Assembly (NCBI GenBank): GCA_017620135.1 | Contig: JAFZQZ010000028.1 | Coordinates: 1-39,696, forward strand | Length of the DNA: 39,696 bases | Reading direction: 5' to 3' | Source of the DNA: Bacillota bacterium | GTDB lineage: Bacteria; Bacillota; Clostridia; Lachnospirales; Bianqueaceae | Shown here: positions 23,400 through 32,172 of the stretch, in pieces | Numbering within the stretch: the first letter of the stretch is position 1 | Layout: each line of letters begins with the position of its first letter | Translations under genes and position numbers: made by a program | The notes under the pieces: generated by a model | The model's database searches: none | Seen by the model: the letters and a program-made list of their open reading frames with translations, nothing else | Told to the model about the DNA's origin: nothing

Positions 23400-24017
23400 T
23401 CACTGCCCCTGTGGCGGCCACTGCTGGTTTTGCGGCGGCTGATATTGCTGCTGGTATTGCTGCTGATACTGCGTCGCCTGCTGGTATTGCGGATATTGCC
23501 GGTAGGGCTGCGCTTGGGCGGTAGCGGCCGCGGCTTTTGCCGCTTTCTTCTTTCTTCTGGCGATACTGATCAGATCCACGAACGCCATCACGATGAACAG
23601 CGACCCGGCGGCCACAAAGATGAATGTCTCTGTCAGGCTGAGGATCTCGAAATCGTCGTCACCCTGATTGTAATAGACGTAGATATTCTGCGTTGAGCCT
23701 TCATGATAGGCATTGTCGTAGGAGGCTTCTGTTTCCGTGTAGTAACTGCGCTCCTTGCCGGTCTTCGGGTCGGTGAAGGCCCAGTGCAGGGTGTACTCGT
23801 AGTATTCCTCGTAGTCGGAGATTTCATCCTCGTCTTTGTTCTCTTTCAGGCGATAATGCAGCGAGGACTCTACCTTCACGATTCTCGTCTCTGCCTTATA
23901 ATGGACATCCGCCTGGAAATAGTCCTTCCAGAAAAGCAGCGCGATCACATACGCGATCACGCCGATCGCGAAGCAGATGATATACCAGATCGCATTGCTG
24001 TTTTTGGCTTTCTGCAT
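23400..24017 (-). CDS. Two-span membrane protein with Gln/Tyr/Pro-rich tail (DUF3592-like)
   Basis: 205 residues: membrane segment 1 at about 10-29, an extracytoplasmic domain (30-130) with ALTR-free beta-strand text such as YEYTLHWAFTDPKTGKE and QNIYVYYNQGDDDFEIL, and membrane segment 2 at about 131-150. A basic/Ala stretch follows, then a low-complexity tail of QYQQ and QPPQ type (168-205). The domain layout resembles DUF3592 proteins. The function is unknown. It is the last gene of a run after nitroreductase, bcp and an alpha/beta hydrolase, 11 nt behind the hydrolase. Confidence 0.75.
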   Translation of the reverse strand: MQKAKNSNAIWYIICFAIGVIAYVIALLFWKDYFQADVHYKAETRIVKVESSLHYRLKENKDEDEISDYEEYYEYTLHWAFTDPKTGKERSYYTETEASYDNAYHEGSTQNIYVYYNQGDDDFEILSLTETFIFVAAGSLFIVMAFVDLISIARRKKKAAKAAAATAQAQPYRQYPQYQQATQYQQQYQQQYQPPQNQQWPPQGQ

Positions 24018-24028
24018 GGAAGCCCCTT

Positions 24029-24688
24029 TCAGCCTTTGGCTATGAAGTCGCGGATGATCTCCCCAACCTTCGTCTGATGGACGATATAGGACCCGTGGCC
24101 TTCGCCCTCGAGGATCTGCAGCTTAGCACCGGGGATCACCGAGGCGATATGCCGGGTCTCTTCTTCTTTGATGACATCTTTGCTGCCCGCCAGCACCAGG
24201 GTCCTGGCTTTGATCTTCTTCAGCGTCTCATCGCTGATGTTCGGCTCCTTCAGCATGAGCTCCATCTTGCGGTCCTTCTTGAAAATGTACGTCAGCTTGA
24301 TGATCAGCCACAGCCACAGCTTGACGGCGCTGGGTTTGGTGTTCGAGCCGCTCACGATCAGGTCGGTGATCCGGTCGCATCCGGCAGCTGCCAGAAGGCC
24401 GATGATCCCGCCGTCGCTGAAGCCGTAGAAGGCCACATCCTGAAGATCCAGTGCTTCGATGAACTCGATCATGTCCTTCGCCATGTCGTCGTAGTGCAGT
24501 TTTTCCACCGGCGTACTCTGGCCGTGGTCGCGGCTGTCGATCAGATAGCAGGTGAACCGGTCCTTGAGGATCTCGGCGGCTTCCGTGAAGATCGAATGCT
24601 CCTCGCCGTTGCCGTGGACCATCAGGAGCGGGCGACCCTCGCCCACCGTTTCATAGTACAGGTCGATCCCGTTAACATGTATGGTCAT
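24029..24688 (-). CDS. Alpha/beta-hydrolase
   Basis: 219 residues with the full triad: S91 in FYGFSDGGIIG, D171 in LAGSKDVI and H198 in GEGHGSYIV. HGNGEEHS (about 25-32) forms the oxyanion region. Similar proteins are annotated as esterases or lactonases. There is no signal peptide. It lies 12 nt downstream of bcp in a probable oxidative-stress operon. The substrate is unknown. Confidence 0.88.
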   Translation of the reverse strand: MTIHVNGIDLYYETVGEGRPLLMVHGNGEEHSIFTEAAEILKDRFTCYLIDSRDHGQSTPVEKLHYDDMAKDMIEFIEALDLQDVAFYGFSDGGIIGLLAAAGCDRITDLIVSGSNTKPSAVKLWLWLIIKLTYIFKKDRKMELMLKEPNISDETLKKIKARTLVLAGSKDVIKEEETRHIASVIPGAKLQILEGEGHGSYIVHQTKVGEIIRDFIAKG

Positions 24689-24700
24689 ACCATTCCCTCC

Positions 24701-25153
24701 TCACAGCATCGCCAGCATCTGCGCCGGGTTCTCCGCCGCCTTCACGCTGCCGACCGCTTTGATGATCGTGCCTTCTTCGTCTATCAGATACGTCGTGCGC
24801 ACGACGCCCATCGAAACTTTGCCGTAGTTCTTCTTTTCTTTCCAGACGTCGTAGTCCTGGATCACTTTCTTCTCCGTATCCGCGAGCAGCGTAAAGGGAA
24901 GACCGTATTTCTCCTCGAACTTCTTGTGAGAGGCTACGCTGTCCTTGCTCACGCCCAGGACGACAGCGCCTTTCTCGCGGAAAGCCGGGTACAGGTCCCC
25001 GAAACCGCAGGCCTGTTTTGTGCATCCCGAAGTCATGTCCTTGGGATAGAAATACAGAATGACTTTCTGCCCGAGGTAATCGGACAGGCTTCTCATTTCT
25101 CCGTTCTGATCCGGCAGCGTAAAGGCCGGTGCTTTTGTTCCTGATTCAAGCAT
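24701..25153 (-). CDS. bcp: Thioredoxin-dependent peroxiredoxin Bcp/PrxQ
   Basis: 150 residues. The peroxidatic site is PKDMTSGCTKQACGF: T41, C44 as peroxidatic cysteine and C49 as resolving cysteine five residues later, the atypical 2-Cys arrangement of Bcp. It reduces H2O2 and organic peroxides in the cytoplasm using thioredoxin. The start follows the nitroreductase stop by one base, so the two are co-transcribed. Confidence 0.93.
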   Translation of the reverse strand: MLESGTKAPAFTLPDQNGEMRSLSDYLGQKVILYFYPKDMTSGCTKQACGFGDLYPAFREKGAVVLGVSKDSVASHKKFEEKYGLPFTLLADTEKKVIQDYDVWKEKKNYGKVSMGVVRTTYLIDEEGTIIKAVGSVKAAENPAQMLAML

Positions 25154-25154
25154 A

Positions 25155-25697
25155 TCAGATGTACTCCACCGTTCCTTTGCGCTCGCCGCGGTCTTTCACG
25201 GTCGGGCCCGGATAACCGAAGAACGCTCCCGCGTAGACCGTATAGCCTTCGGGAATGAGTTCAGCTTTCAGTTCCGCGTTGTTTTTGAACAGATCCATCA
25301 CCATCGCGTGGTCCCAGCCGCTCATGATGCCAAGGGACGCCGCGGCGATAAACATGTTTTCCATCGCGAGGCAGCAGTCCTGCGGCGTCGTGCCGCCATC
25401 CTTGCCGGACACGATGATCACGACCGGCGCATTGCGCATAGGATCGCCCATCGCGGCGATCGCGGCCGCCGGAATCCCGGGAGGCAACGGCAAGCTGCGG
25501 CGGGCTTCACCGAATTTCTCCAGTCCTTCCTTGCTCTTGATCACGGTAAAGTGCCAGGGCTGACGGTTCATGCCGGTCGGGGCGTACAGACCTGCGGTCA
25601 CGATGGTCTCGAGCTCTTCGTCGCCGATCGGACGGCTGTCGAAAACCTTATAGCTGCGTCTTGCCAGAATGCTTTGCATGGTTTCATTGTTGATCAT
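25155..25697 (-). CDS. Nitroreductase-family FMN oxidoreductase
   Basis: 180 residues with the nitroreductase fold: ARRSYKVFDSRPI (FMN phosphate contact), APTGMNRQPWHFTVI, AAASLGIMSGW, and a C-terminal FFGYPGP. It uses NAD(P)H and FMN to reduce nitro compounds, quinones or similar acceptors. It is the first gene of an operon with bcp and the hydrolase. A -10 like TATAAT lies in the 57-nt gap behind the TIR gene, and AAGGAGG precedes the ATG. Confidence 0.9.
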   Translation of the reverse strand: MINNETMQSILARRSYKVFDSRPIGDEELETIVTAGLYAPTGMNRQPWHFTVIKSKEGLEKFGEARRSLPLPPGIPAAAIAAMGDPMRNAPVVIIVSGKDGGTTPQDCCLAMENMFIAAASLGIMSGWDHAMVMDLFKNNAELKAELIPEGYTVYAGAFFGYPGPTVKDRGERKGTVEYI

Positions 25698-25754
25698 GGA
25701 AAAAACCTCCTTGTGGACTGTTTCTTTTATTATACCCTTTTCAGGGATGAAATG

Positions 25755-28700
25755 CTACTCCCACGAGAGCAGATCGTCGGCTGTATAGAGCGGATAACAC
25801 ACGAATTCGCCATCTCGGCGGGCCACGATCTGTTCACTGTTATTCGAATACGCGAAAACATTTTGGATCCTGGCGGTGACCGCCCATTCTTCCTGGTCGA
25901 TCACGACACAGTCCCCATAGGTGAAGGCATTGACCTTCCCGATCAGCAGAAGTCGTCCCGCATGATCCTCATAAGCCTCGATCAACTCGACGTACTGACT
26001 GGAATAAGGGTTATCCTCTGAGAACACCATTTCACCGGTATCGATCTGATAGATGTCCATCCGGCCGGTGTACGTATAGACAGCCAGATATTGATCTCCT
26101 CCGAAAAAGCCCATGGCACGGACCGGACCGGTGCTGTAAGCGCTGGAAAGAAGAAAACTGTCCTTTGTCTCAGCTGAATAGATCCTGATCCCGCCTTCAC
26201 TGTCCGCGACAGCAAATACAGGCGTTTCCTCGCCGGAGACGACTTTATGCATCAGATCTTCCGGACAGCCGTCCGGGATAATGATCGTTGTGTCTTCCCT
26301 GACGTTCCAGAGATAATAGACGGATTCTTCATCCTCTATATAATATAGCCCTTCTTCTTCCTTGTACACAGGAACGCCTCGCATGATCAGATATCCGTTT
26401 TTCCCCAGGACATAGACATCCTCGGAACTGACCCGGAAGAAAGACTCCGCTTTCCTGCCGTCAACAAAGCCTTTACAGGAGAAGAACTGATCCACGCCTC
26501 TTCCATCCTTCCAAACCTCCGGTCCCGGCGGATACAGCGTATCTCCCGTCACGCTGATCACGGTCCCGTCCTGTAGTGTCACGCTTCTCGCCGCCGAGAA
26601 CAAGTATCTCGCTTCTTCCAGCTTTTCTTCCTCGTAGGATTCGAGGTATGAGATAGAACCGTCCGTATGATAGATGCGAAGACCTACCATAATGGATTCA
26701 TCATCGATCGGGTTGACCGCCGGGGCGAGTGATTCCGTCACGGGATCGAAGGTCAGTGAGCAAAGCAGGGACCAGTCCGTGGCAGAATAGACGTCCAGCG
26801 GCCAGGCCTCGCTGTAGGAAGGCGCGAGCACGAACAGAGAGTTTCCGGAAGGAGACAGGCAGGTATAATAGGATCGATCCAGGGCTACGGTCCCCTCTGC
26901 AAGTGCCTGCCCGTGCGGATCCGCCGGCACATTGACGAGTTTCATCAGGCGATTCGGCGTTTCCTCAGTGGTATAGAGGAATTCCCAGTCATCCCCTACC
27001 AGGCGGCCGAACCGCATGATGATCGTCCCTTCAAACTCCTGCCACCACGACTGCTCATCGGGAATGTCTTCTCTCTGACTCCCGTCGGAGGTCAGAAGGT
27101 GGATGGCGGAAGGATTCGATTCGCTGAATTCCACAGCGAGGATCGGTTCGTCCTGTTCTCCGACATACTGTACCAATTCCGTTTTCCAGTCATCGACATA
27201 TACCATATTGTTGAATACGGTAACGATCTGATCATCCTCACAGACAGCGGGCAGATACAGGTGCCGGCCCAGTGGCGTATAGCCTGCATGATAGCTCGAG
27301 ACCTGACTCATCGCGTAATAATCGTACTTGTCCGATCCCCGGCGCATAAACATCCTGTAGACTTTCTTCTCGGCTCCGTCGTAGATCACCGCATAGATCT
27401 GCTCTCCGGAAGAGGAAACATGTACGCCCAGCACCACCGTATTGAAATCATTATCCGTATCCCGGGTAAGGATCCTTTCCATGGAACCGGTTTCCAGATC
27501 CACCAGAAGGACCTGGTGTACAAGAAGCTCATAGTCGGCGTCATTGTCAAAAGCCAGCACAAGCGCCAGATACCGGCCATCCTCAGAGAAAGCGCCCCCG
27601 CTCACCGGCTGGCCTGCATAGCCCCGGCTCAAGCTAAACCCGTCCAGGGTGATCGGAAGCTCGAGCGTGATATCTCCGCTCCCGGCTGAAAGAACTTTCA
27701 GCGTGGGGATCGCGTCAGCTGCGGGAGAATCGAAACTGATCACAGCGATCCGGGAAGCGTCTTCGGAGATCGTAAAGAAATTGTTTTCCGCCTGTTTGGG
27801 GAAATCCCAGATCTCGCTGCCGTCCTTCATACTAAGCGCTTTGACGTTCAGGTCATTCACACAAAAGACGATCCCTGCCGTCTCATTGATCTCAAGCCGT
27901 GTCTCCAGATCCGTCTGGAAAATCTCGCTTCCCTTACTCTGGGAGGAAGCCGTCCAAAGCACCTGCCGGCCGGTCTCGTCATAACAGCGCACCATCCCAA
28001 ACTGATCTGCTGTCAGGATATGCCCGTCGGAGAGTTCCCAGGCATCCACGATCACCGAGGTCTGCTCCAGGACCAGCTCATTCCGGGAAAAGCTGCTCTG
28101 ATAAGCGCCTAACGCCTCCACCAGCAGTGCCTGGGCATGCAGATCGTAGGGCATTGTCTCTCTGTTTTCCATTGCCTGCCGGGCCGTATCGACAGCTCCC
28201 TGGATATCGCTGGCATCCAGTTGCTGCTGACCCGTGGAAACAAGGATCGACGATTTCTGGTATTCCAGGTCCCGGTTCTGCTGCGTGATCTTCACATTTT
28301 TCCGGATCACGACAGCAAGGAAAACTGCCATAGCCAGGAAAACCGTAGCCGCGATCATCCCGAGCCTGGCTGCCTGGTATCGTTTCTCCCTCTGCCATAG
28401 CGCGTCGAACGGGCACCTGAGCAGTGCGGCGTATACGCGCACGATCTCTTTATGAAATTTCTTTTTGTCGATCTTCTTGTCCGGTCCATCAATATTCGCG
28501 GCCAGCGGTTCGACCTCCGCCCGGACCGTCCCGTCGTTCGCGTAGTCGAAACGAAGATAAGGCGAGAAAGATTCCGCCGGATCCCCATCCGCCAGGACAG
28601 CAATCACATGGTCCCTGTCATGGGTCTCTATAAAATACCGGATCTCCTTTTCACACCACTGCGACTTGGGCAGATCCGGCGTACAGATCACGATCAGATA

Positions 28701-28937
28701 CTGGGAATGATCCAGCGCGTAAGTAATGCTCGAGGACAGACTCTGTCCCACCGGGAGTTCATCCTCGTCCCGGAATACCAGTCCAAGCCGGTCTCTCCCG
28801 CCGACCCTGTCACGATATTCTTTCGGCACGACAAAATGTTCGATCTTCTGCTGGATCAGTTCAGCGACCTTCTTATCCAGCGGAAGATGCCGGTAGCTGA
28901 TAAACGCGATATATGATCTTTCTTCTGGCTGTTCCAT
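25755..28937 (-). CDS. TIR-domain protein with membrane segment and large beta-propeller region
   Basis: 1060 residues. The N-terminal TIR domain (about 8-175) has YIAFISYRH, FRDEDELPVGQSLSSSI, YLIVICTPDLPKSQWCEKEI. E98, four residues after W94, aligns with the NADase glutamate of SARM1-type TIRs. A membrane segment follows (about 192-212), then a helical stretch (220-285) and about 770 residues of repeated beta-strand text with Asp-rich turns and SGxYLALV/GSIWD-type blades, as in PQQ/WD propellers. So a cytoplasmic TIR is linked across the membrane to a large sensor-like propeller. It could be an NAD-consuming defence effector or a signalling scaffold; neither is shown. No partner gene is adjacent. 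Confidence 0.88.
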   Translation of the reverse strand: MEQPEERSYIAFISYRHLPLDKKVAELIQQKIEHFVVPKEYRDRVGGRDRLGLVFRDEDELPVGQSLSSSITYALDHSQYLIVICTPDLPKSQWCEKEIRYFIETHDRDHVIAVLADGDPAESFSPYLRFDYANDGTVRAEVEPLAANIDGPDKKIDKKKFHKEIVRVYAALLRCPFDALWQREKRYQAARLGMIAATVFLAMAVFLAVVIRKNVKITQQNRDLEYQKSSILVSTGQQQLDASDIQGAVDTARQAMENRETMPYDLHAQALLVEALGAYQSSFSRNELVLEQTSVIVDAWELSDGHILTADQFGMVRCYDETGRQVLWTASSQSKGSEIFQTDLETRLEINETAGIVFCVNDLNVKALSMKDGSEIWDFPKQAENNFFTISEDASRIAVISFDSPAADAIPTLKVLSAGSGDITLELPITLDGFSLSRGYAGQPVSGGAFSEDGRYLALVLAFDNDADYELLVHQVLLVDLETGSMERILTRDTDNDFNTVVLGVHVSSSGEQIYAVIYDGAEKKVYRMFMRRGSDKYDYYAMSQVSSYHAGYTPLGRHLYLPAVCEDDQIVTVFNNMVYVDDWKTELVQYVGEQDEPILAVEFSESNPSAIHLLTSDGSQREDIPDEQSWWQEFEGTIIMRFGRLVGDDWEFLYTTEETPNRLMKLVNVPADPHGQALAEGTVALDRSYYTCLSPSGNSLFVLAPSYSEAWPLDVYSATDWSLLCSLTFDPVTESLAPAVNPIDDESIMVGLRIYHTDGSISYLESYEEEKLEEARYLFSAARSVTLQDGTVISVTGDTLYPPGPEVWKDGRGVDQFFSCKGFVDGRKAESFFRVSSEDVYVLGKNGYLIMRGVPVYKEEEGLYYIEDEESVYYLWNVREDTTIIIPDGCPEDLMHKVVSGEETPVFAVADSEGGIRIYSAETKDSFLLSSAYSTGPVRAMGFFGGDQYLAVYTYTGRMDIYQIDTGEMVFSEDNPYSSQYVELIEAYEDHAGRLLLIGKVNAFTYGDCVVIDQEEWAVTARIQNVFAYSNNSEQIVARRDGEFVCYPLYTADDLLSWE

Positions 28938-29015
28938 ATGTCTGGTACCTTTCTTCCCCGCTTTATGTCATGATCAGTATATCATATTTCTGCGCGTTCG
29001 TCTCGTAAAAGAACA

Positions 29016-29044
29016 TTGATTTCACCGGCATCATCCAATATAAT
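29016..29044 (+). promoter_or_regulatory. Promoter of the plus-strand serine hydrolase
   Basis: -35 TTGATT (29016-29021), 17-bp spacer, -10 TATAAT (29039-29044), 38 nt before the ATG. It faces away from the TIR gene. Confidence 0.8.
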
Positions 29045-29082
29045 GAAACTGCCAGAGCAAAGAAAGGAGTTTACATCCCAAA

Positions 29083-30345
29083 ATGAGTAAGACTTTTTAT
29101 GGTGTTGATGTAAAAGGCAACATGGGCATCCGCGGCAGGAAAGGCTACGGCGTGAGCATCGCCGTCGCAAAGGGAAACAGCATTGAGACCTACTGCGTGG
29201 GCAGCGGCCGGTTCGGCGAGGATTTCCCTGTAAACCCTGAAATGATCTTCCAGGCAGGTTCCGTATCCAAACCCGCGTTCGCAGCCACCTTACTGCGGTA
29301 CGTGGACAAAGGCCTGATCGATCTGGATGCCGATATCTCGAGCGTTGTACCGGAATATGCCAAAATCCCCATGACCTTCAAAGCGTTGCTTTCCCACACC
29401 GCCGGGTTCAACCTCCACGGCTTCCCCGGATATAAAGCAGATCACGAACCGATGACGCTGGAAGACGTGCTCGACGGCAAGGGCGTCACCCCTAAACTTC
29501 GCAGGATCCGGCCCTACGGCAAACAGTCTATGTATTCCGGAGGCGGCACGACCTTAGCCGAACTGGCCTTCACCAGGATCACCGGGACGACGCTCCGCGA
29601 GGCTTTCCAAAAGGAAGTCGCTGAGCCGCTTGGCCTCACCCGTTCCGGCTATTTCCAGCCACTGGATGAGGAATACGTTTCGAACGCCGCGTTTGGCGGC
29701 AAGCTTGGGATCAAGGAAAGCCCCGGACACGGCTTTCGCTATCACCCCGAGCATGCGGCCGCCGGCCTGTGGACGACTCCGACAGACCTCGTCAAACTTG
29801 GTATCGCACTCAGCAGAAGCTACCGCGAAGGCGGCTTCCTGAAAAAGGAGACCGCGCGCCGTATGCTGACGACTATCCTGGAGGATGAGACTTACTGTCT
29901 CTGCATAGAAAATCTCAGAGGCGACATCGGCTATCACGGTGGCTGCAACGAAGGCTTCCTGACGGAATGGTTCTTCTCCCTGCGGGAAGATCTGTGCATA
30001 GCCAGCATGCATAACCGGTCCCGTGAATTCTACGACTGGCAGCAGACAAAGACCGCCGTCGCCCTGTTCCAGAATCTGGAAGAAACCATGCTGCCGGCCC
30101 CGGACAAGACCGGCTGGGAAGCCTACTGCGGCAAGTATGAAAAGCTGATCGAGGACTTCCCTCTGGACGAAGTCTTCCTGCAGGACGGCGATCTGTATAT
30201 CAAGGTAGATGATCAGGATGGCGCCTTTACCAGCCAGCTTTATCCCATCGGAGACAAGACATTCGGCCGCAAAGGCGGCTTCGCGAAGATCATTTTCGGG
30301 GATAACTGCCTGATCATCGATGGCGTGACCTGTAAGAAGCTGTAA
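29083..30345 (+). CDS. Beta-lactamase-fold serine hydrolase, paralogue of the 12921-14294 product
   Basis: 420 residues. SxxK is S60-K63 in AGSVSKPAF. The second motif is Y151-S152-G153, so the usual Asn is Gly, and HGG (285-287) replaces KTG. No signal peptide is seen. The C-terminal domain ends like the other hydrolase (FGRKGGF...IIDGVTCKKL). Family relatives are esterases, D-aminopeptidases and PBP-like enzymes; beta-lactam hydrolysis is not implied. AAAGGAG lies 13 bases before the ATG, a slightly long spacing. It is followed after 27 nt by palindromic array B. Confidence 0.88.
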   Translation: MSKTFYGVDVKGNMGIRGRKGYGVSIAVAKGNSIETYCVGSGRFGEDFPVNPEMIFQAGSVSKPAFAATLLRYVDKGLIDLDADISSVVPEYAKIPMTFKALLSHTAGFNLHGFPGYKADHEPMTLEDVLDGKGVTPKLRRIRPYGKQSMYSGGGTTLAELAFTRITGTTLREAFQKEVAEPLGLTRSGYFQPLDEEYVSNAAFGGKLGIKESPGHGFRYHPEHAAAGLWTTPTDLVKLGIALSRSYREGGFLKKETARRMLTTILEDETYCLCIENLRGDIGYHGGCNEGFLTEWFFSLREDLCIASMHNRSREFYDWQQTKTAVALFQNLEETMLPAPDKTGWEAYCGKYEKLIEDFPLDEVFLQDGDLYIKVDDQDGAFTSQLYPIGDKTFGRKGGFAKIIFGDNCLIIDGVTCKKL

Positions 30346-30372
30346 ATAAAGCTCAGCTCCGCAGATCGAAGT

Positions 30373-30641
30373 TTTTTCAAAATCGCGCGGCGCTGCAAAT
30401 CGGACATTTTTCAAAACCGCGCGTTCGTGCTCCCTGTAAGCCCGATTTATCAAAATTGAACGCATCATCTGCGGCATGAAACAGGGATTTATCAAAACCG
30501 CGCGTATAAGGTCATCCGGGAAGCATTCAGAAGGCCAGAAATACGCGTCGATTTGATAAATCCCTATTCTACGGAGCAAGTGATGCGTGCGGTTTTGAAA
30601 AAGATGCTTTTCACGGAGCAGGTGCGCGTGATTTTGAAAAA
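30373..30641. repeat. Palindromic array B: second copy of the seven-unit 17-bp motif array
   Basis: In the gap 30346-30735. Forward units begin at 30373, 30407, 30446 and 30488; inverted units begin at 30544, 30586 and 30625. Spacings 34, 39, 42, 56, 42 and 39 match array A (14373-14642) to within one base. Linkers are also conserved (CGGACATTTTTC, ACAGGGATTTATC, CGGAGCA). An extra half-linker, TTTCACGGAGCAG, follows the last unit. Both arrays have the same orientation in the window and lie at the right-hand side of paralogous serine hydrolase genes, although those genes point in opposite directions. Confidence 0.9.
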
Positions 30642-30682
30642 AGTGTCTTTCACGGAGCAGCACAAAATAGGATCGACATGAA

Positions 30683-30723
30683 AAAGCCGGGATGAGAACT
30701 CTTTTGAGCCTCACCCCGGCTTT
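30683..30723. terminator. Rho-independent terminator, bidirectional
   Basis: AAAGCCGGG (30683-30691) pairs with CCCGGCTTT (30715-30723), and an inner TGAG pairs with CTCA. T-runs follow on both strands (TTTTTCATG on minus). It ends the minus-strand hydrolase at 30736 and any transcript reading through array B. Confidence 0.85.
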
Positions 30724-30735
30724 GGTTTTGCAATA

Positions 30736-31458
30736 TTACTTAATTAATTCAAGGATCGCCTGAACGGTTTCCCGGATCTGCTCTTCCGGAGAGATCGTCG
30801 CCCTGCCGTCTCCCTTCTGATCGCCGTAGGAGCCGAACTGTGCGTGGTTGCCGCCCTGGATGACGGTCTCTTTCACGCTTTCCGGCAGGTTTTCTCGGCA
30901 TTCCTCATACTTTTCCTTGTCCAGCACCTGGTCCTCGGAACCGTAAATCAACAGGACGACCATTTTCTCGTCCAGCGGATGGGTCGAATAGGCGGCCAGC
31001 AGGATGAGGCCATCCAGCTCTTCTGCATGTTCGGACGCGTAGATCGCCGCGACCGCGCCACCCAGGGAATGCCCGCCTATATACCAATGTTCATAGGAGT
31101 ATTCTTCCATGACCCGGTCCGCTCTGTCCGATCCCAGCACCGCCAGATGCATGGGCATCTTCACCAGGCAGACGTCCACGCCCTGCCTTGCCAGTTCGGC
31201 AAGGAGCGGCGCGTAAGCGGTCTCTTCCACTTTCCCTCCGGGATAGAAGATCAAAGTATCCTCTTCGCCCGGACCGTCAAAGAACCAGCCGTAGTCCGCT
31301 TTCGATACCCGGACAACGCTATCCCCTTGAATCGCTATCTCTGCGGTCTTATCCGCATGATAGTAAATACCTGAATAAATCAGAATAGCAGCGGCAAGAA
31401 CCAGAAGGATCCCCAGCAGGATCAGACCGCCGCGCTTTATTCTTGTCTTTTCCTGCAT
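30736..31458 (-). CDS. Membrane-anchored alpha/beta-hydrolase
   Basis: 240 residues. A basic N-terminus and membrane segment (about 10-30) are followed by an extracytoplasmic hydrolase with S131 in IGGHSLGGAVA, D177 in YGSEDQVL and H205 in GGNHAQFG. The fold is of the dienelactone hydrolase-like Abhydrolase type. The substrate is unknown. It starts one base after the TetR-family gene, with which it is co-transcribed, and ends at a strong terminator. Confidence 0.87.
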   Translation of the reverse strand: MQEKTRIKRGGLILLGILLVLAAAILIYSGIYYHADKTAEIAIQGDSVVRVSKADYGWFFDGPGEEDTLIFYPGGKVEETAYAPLLAELARQGVDVCLVKMPMHLAVLGSDRADRVMEEYSYEHWYIGGHSLGGAVAAIYASEHAEELDGLILLAAYSTHPLDEKMVVLLIYGSEDQVLDKEKYEECRENLPESVKETVIQGGNHAQFGSYGDQKGDGRATISPEEQIRETVQAILELIK

Positions 31459-31459
31459 T

Positions 31460-32041
31460 TTACCACCTGATCATCCTTTCCTGTACAGTGCCTTGTCGAA
31501 GGAGCAGGTCATACAGCTCTTCCGGTTCCTCACGGCAGTCGTTCTTCAGCCACATCCGCACGAGCGCGGTCATACCAAAAAGGAAGAATGCACCGTGGTA
31601 TTCCATCTCCTCGGCTGAATGCGCGCCAAAAGTCTGCGGAGCGGCTCCGGCCCTGTTGTAGCGGTCCAGGATCATATCTCTGGCCAGCTGAAGCACGCCG
31701 AAGTTTTTGCTTTCATTAAGATAATAGGTATAAAACTCGCGGTATGTCCGAATGAAAGTAAAGATCTCAGTAAAACACTCCCTGGCCGCCGCATTTTCAT
31801 CCATTTTCTGGAAAAAAGTTTCCGTCAGCTCACGTGACATGTGTTCCTCGACCTTCTCCACTACATCATACACATCCAGATAATGCGCATAAAATGTGGA
31901 CCGATGGATATCCGCTCTCTCACAGATCTCCCTTACGGTGATCTTTCCGATCGGCCGTTTTTCCTGTACCATCATTTGATAAACAGTGCGGATGATCTTC
32001 TCGTGTGTTTCACGGACCAGACGATTATTTTTCACATTCAT
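31460..32041 (-). CDS. TetR/AcrR-family transcriptional regulator
   Basis: 193 residues. The N-terminal helix-turn-helix reads GKITVREICERADIHRSTFYAHYLDVYDVV, split here by the canonical turn at about 40-60. The C-terminal ligand domain resembles the DhaS/TetR_C_8 group. It is divergent from the MATE exporter gene, with an inverted repeat between them, so it probably represses both itself and the exporter until a drug or metabolite binds (inference). GAGGG precedes the ATG. Confidence 0.9.
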   Translation of the reverse strand: MNVKNNRLVRETHEKIIRTVYQMMVQEKRPIGKITVREICERADIHRSTFYAHYLDVYDVVEKVEEHMSRELTETFFQKMDENAAARECFTEIFTFIRTYREFYTYYLNESKNFGVLQLARDMILDRYNRAGAAPQTFGAHSAEEMEYHGAFFLFGMTALVRMWLKNDCREEPEELYDLLLRQGTVQERMIRW

Positions 32042-32058
32042 AACTTATACCCTCATTA

Positions 32059-32087
32059 AACCGACATTTATCGGAATATTATCGGTT
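32059..32087. promoter_or_regulatory. Candidate TetR operator
   Basis: AACCGA (32059-32064) and TCGGTT (32082-32087) form an inverted repeat. A further TTATCGG is repeated directly inside it. It touches the -35 of the exporter promoter and lies 18 nt before the TetR start codon, an ideal place for divergent repression. Confidence 0.6.
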
Positions 32088-32114
32088 GAACTGTACTTTG
32101 AATCTCAGTATACT
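32086..32114 (+). promoter_or_regulatory. Promoter of the MATE gene
   Basis: -35 TTGAAC (32086-32091), 17-bp spacer, -10 TATACT (32109-32114). It overlaps the inverted repeat by two bases. Confidence 0.78.
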
Positions 32115-32172
32115 ATGGGTGTAATAAGAAAACAAGTGTCTGTTTTTTGGATATAAGAAAGGAAATTTGATC

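Noticed and set aside
29554-30714. Minus-strand open frame across the plus-strand serine hydrolase and array B
   Set aside because: It is antisense to a clear gene and continues through repeat DNA. The repeated peptide text it encodes simply reflects the 17-bp motifs.
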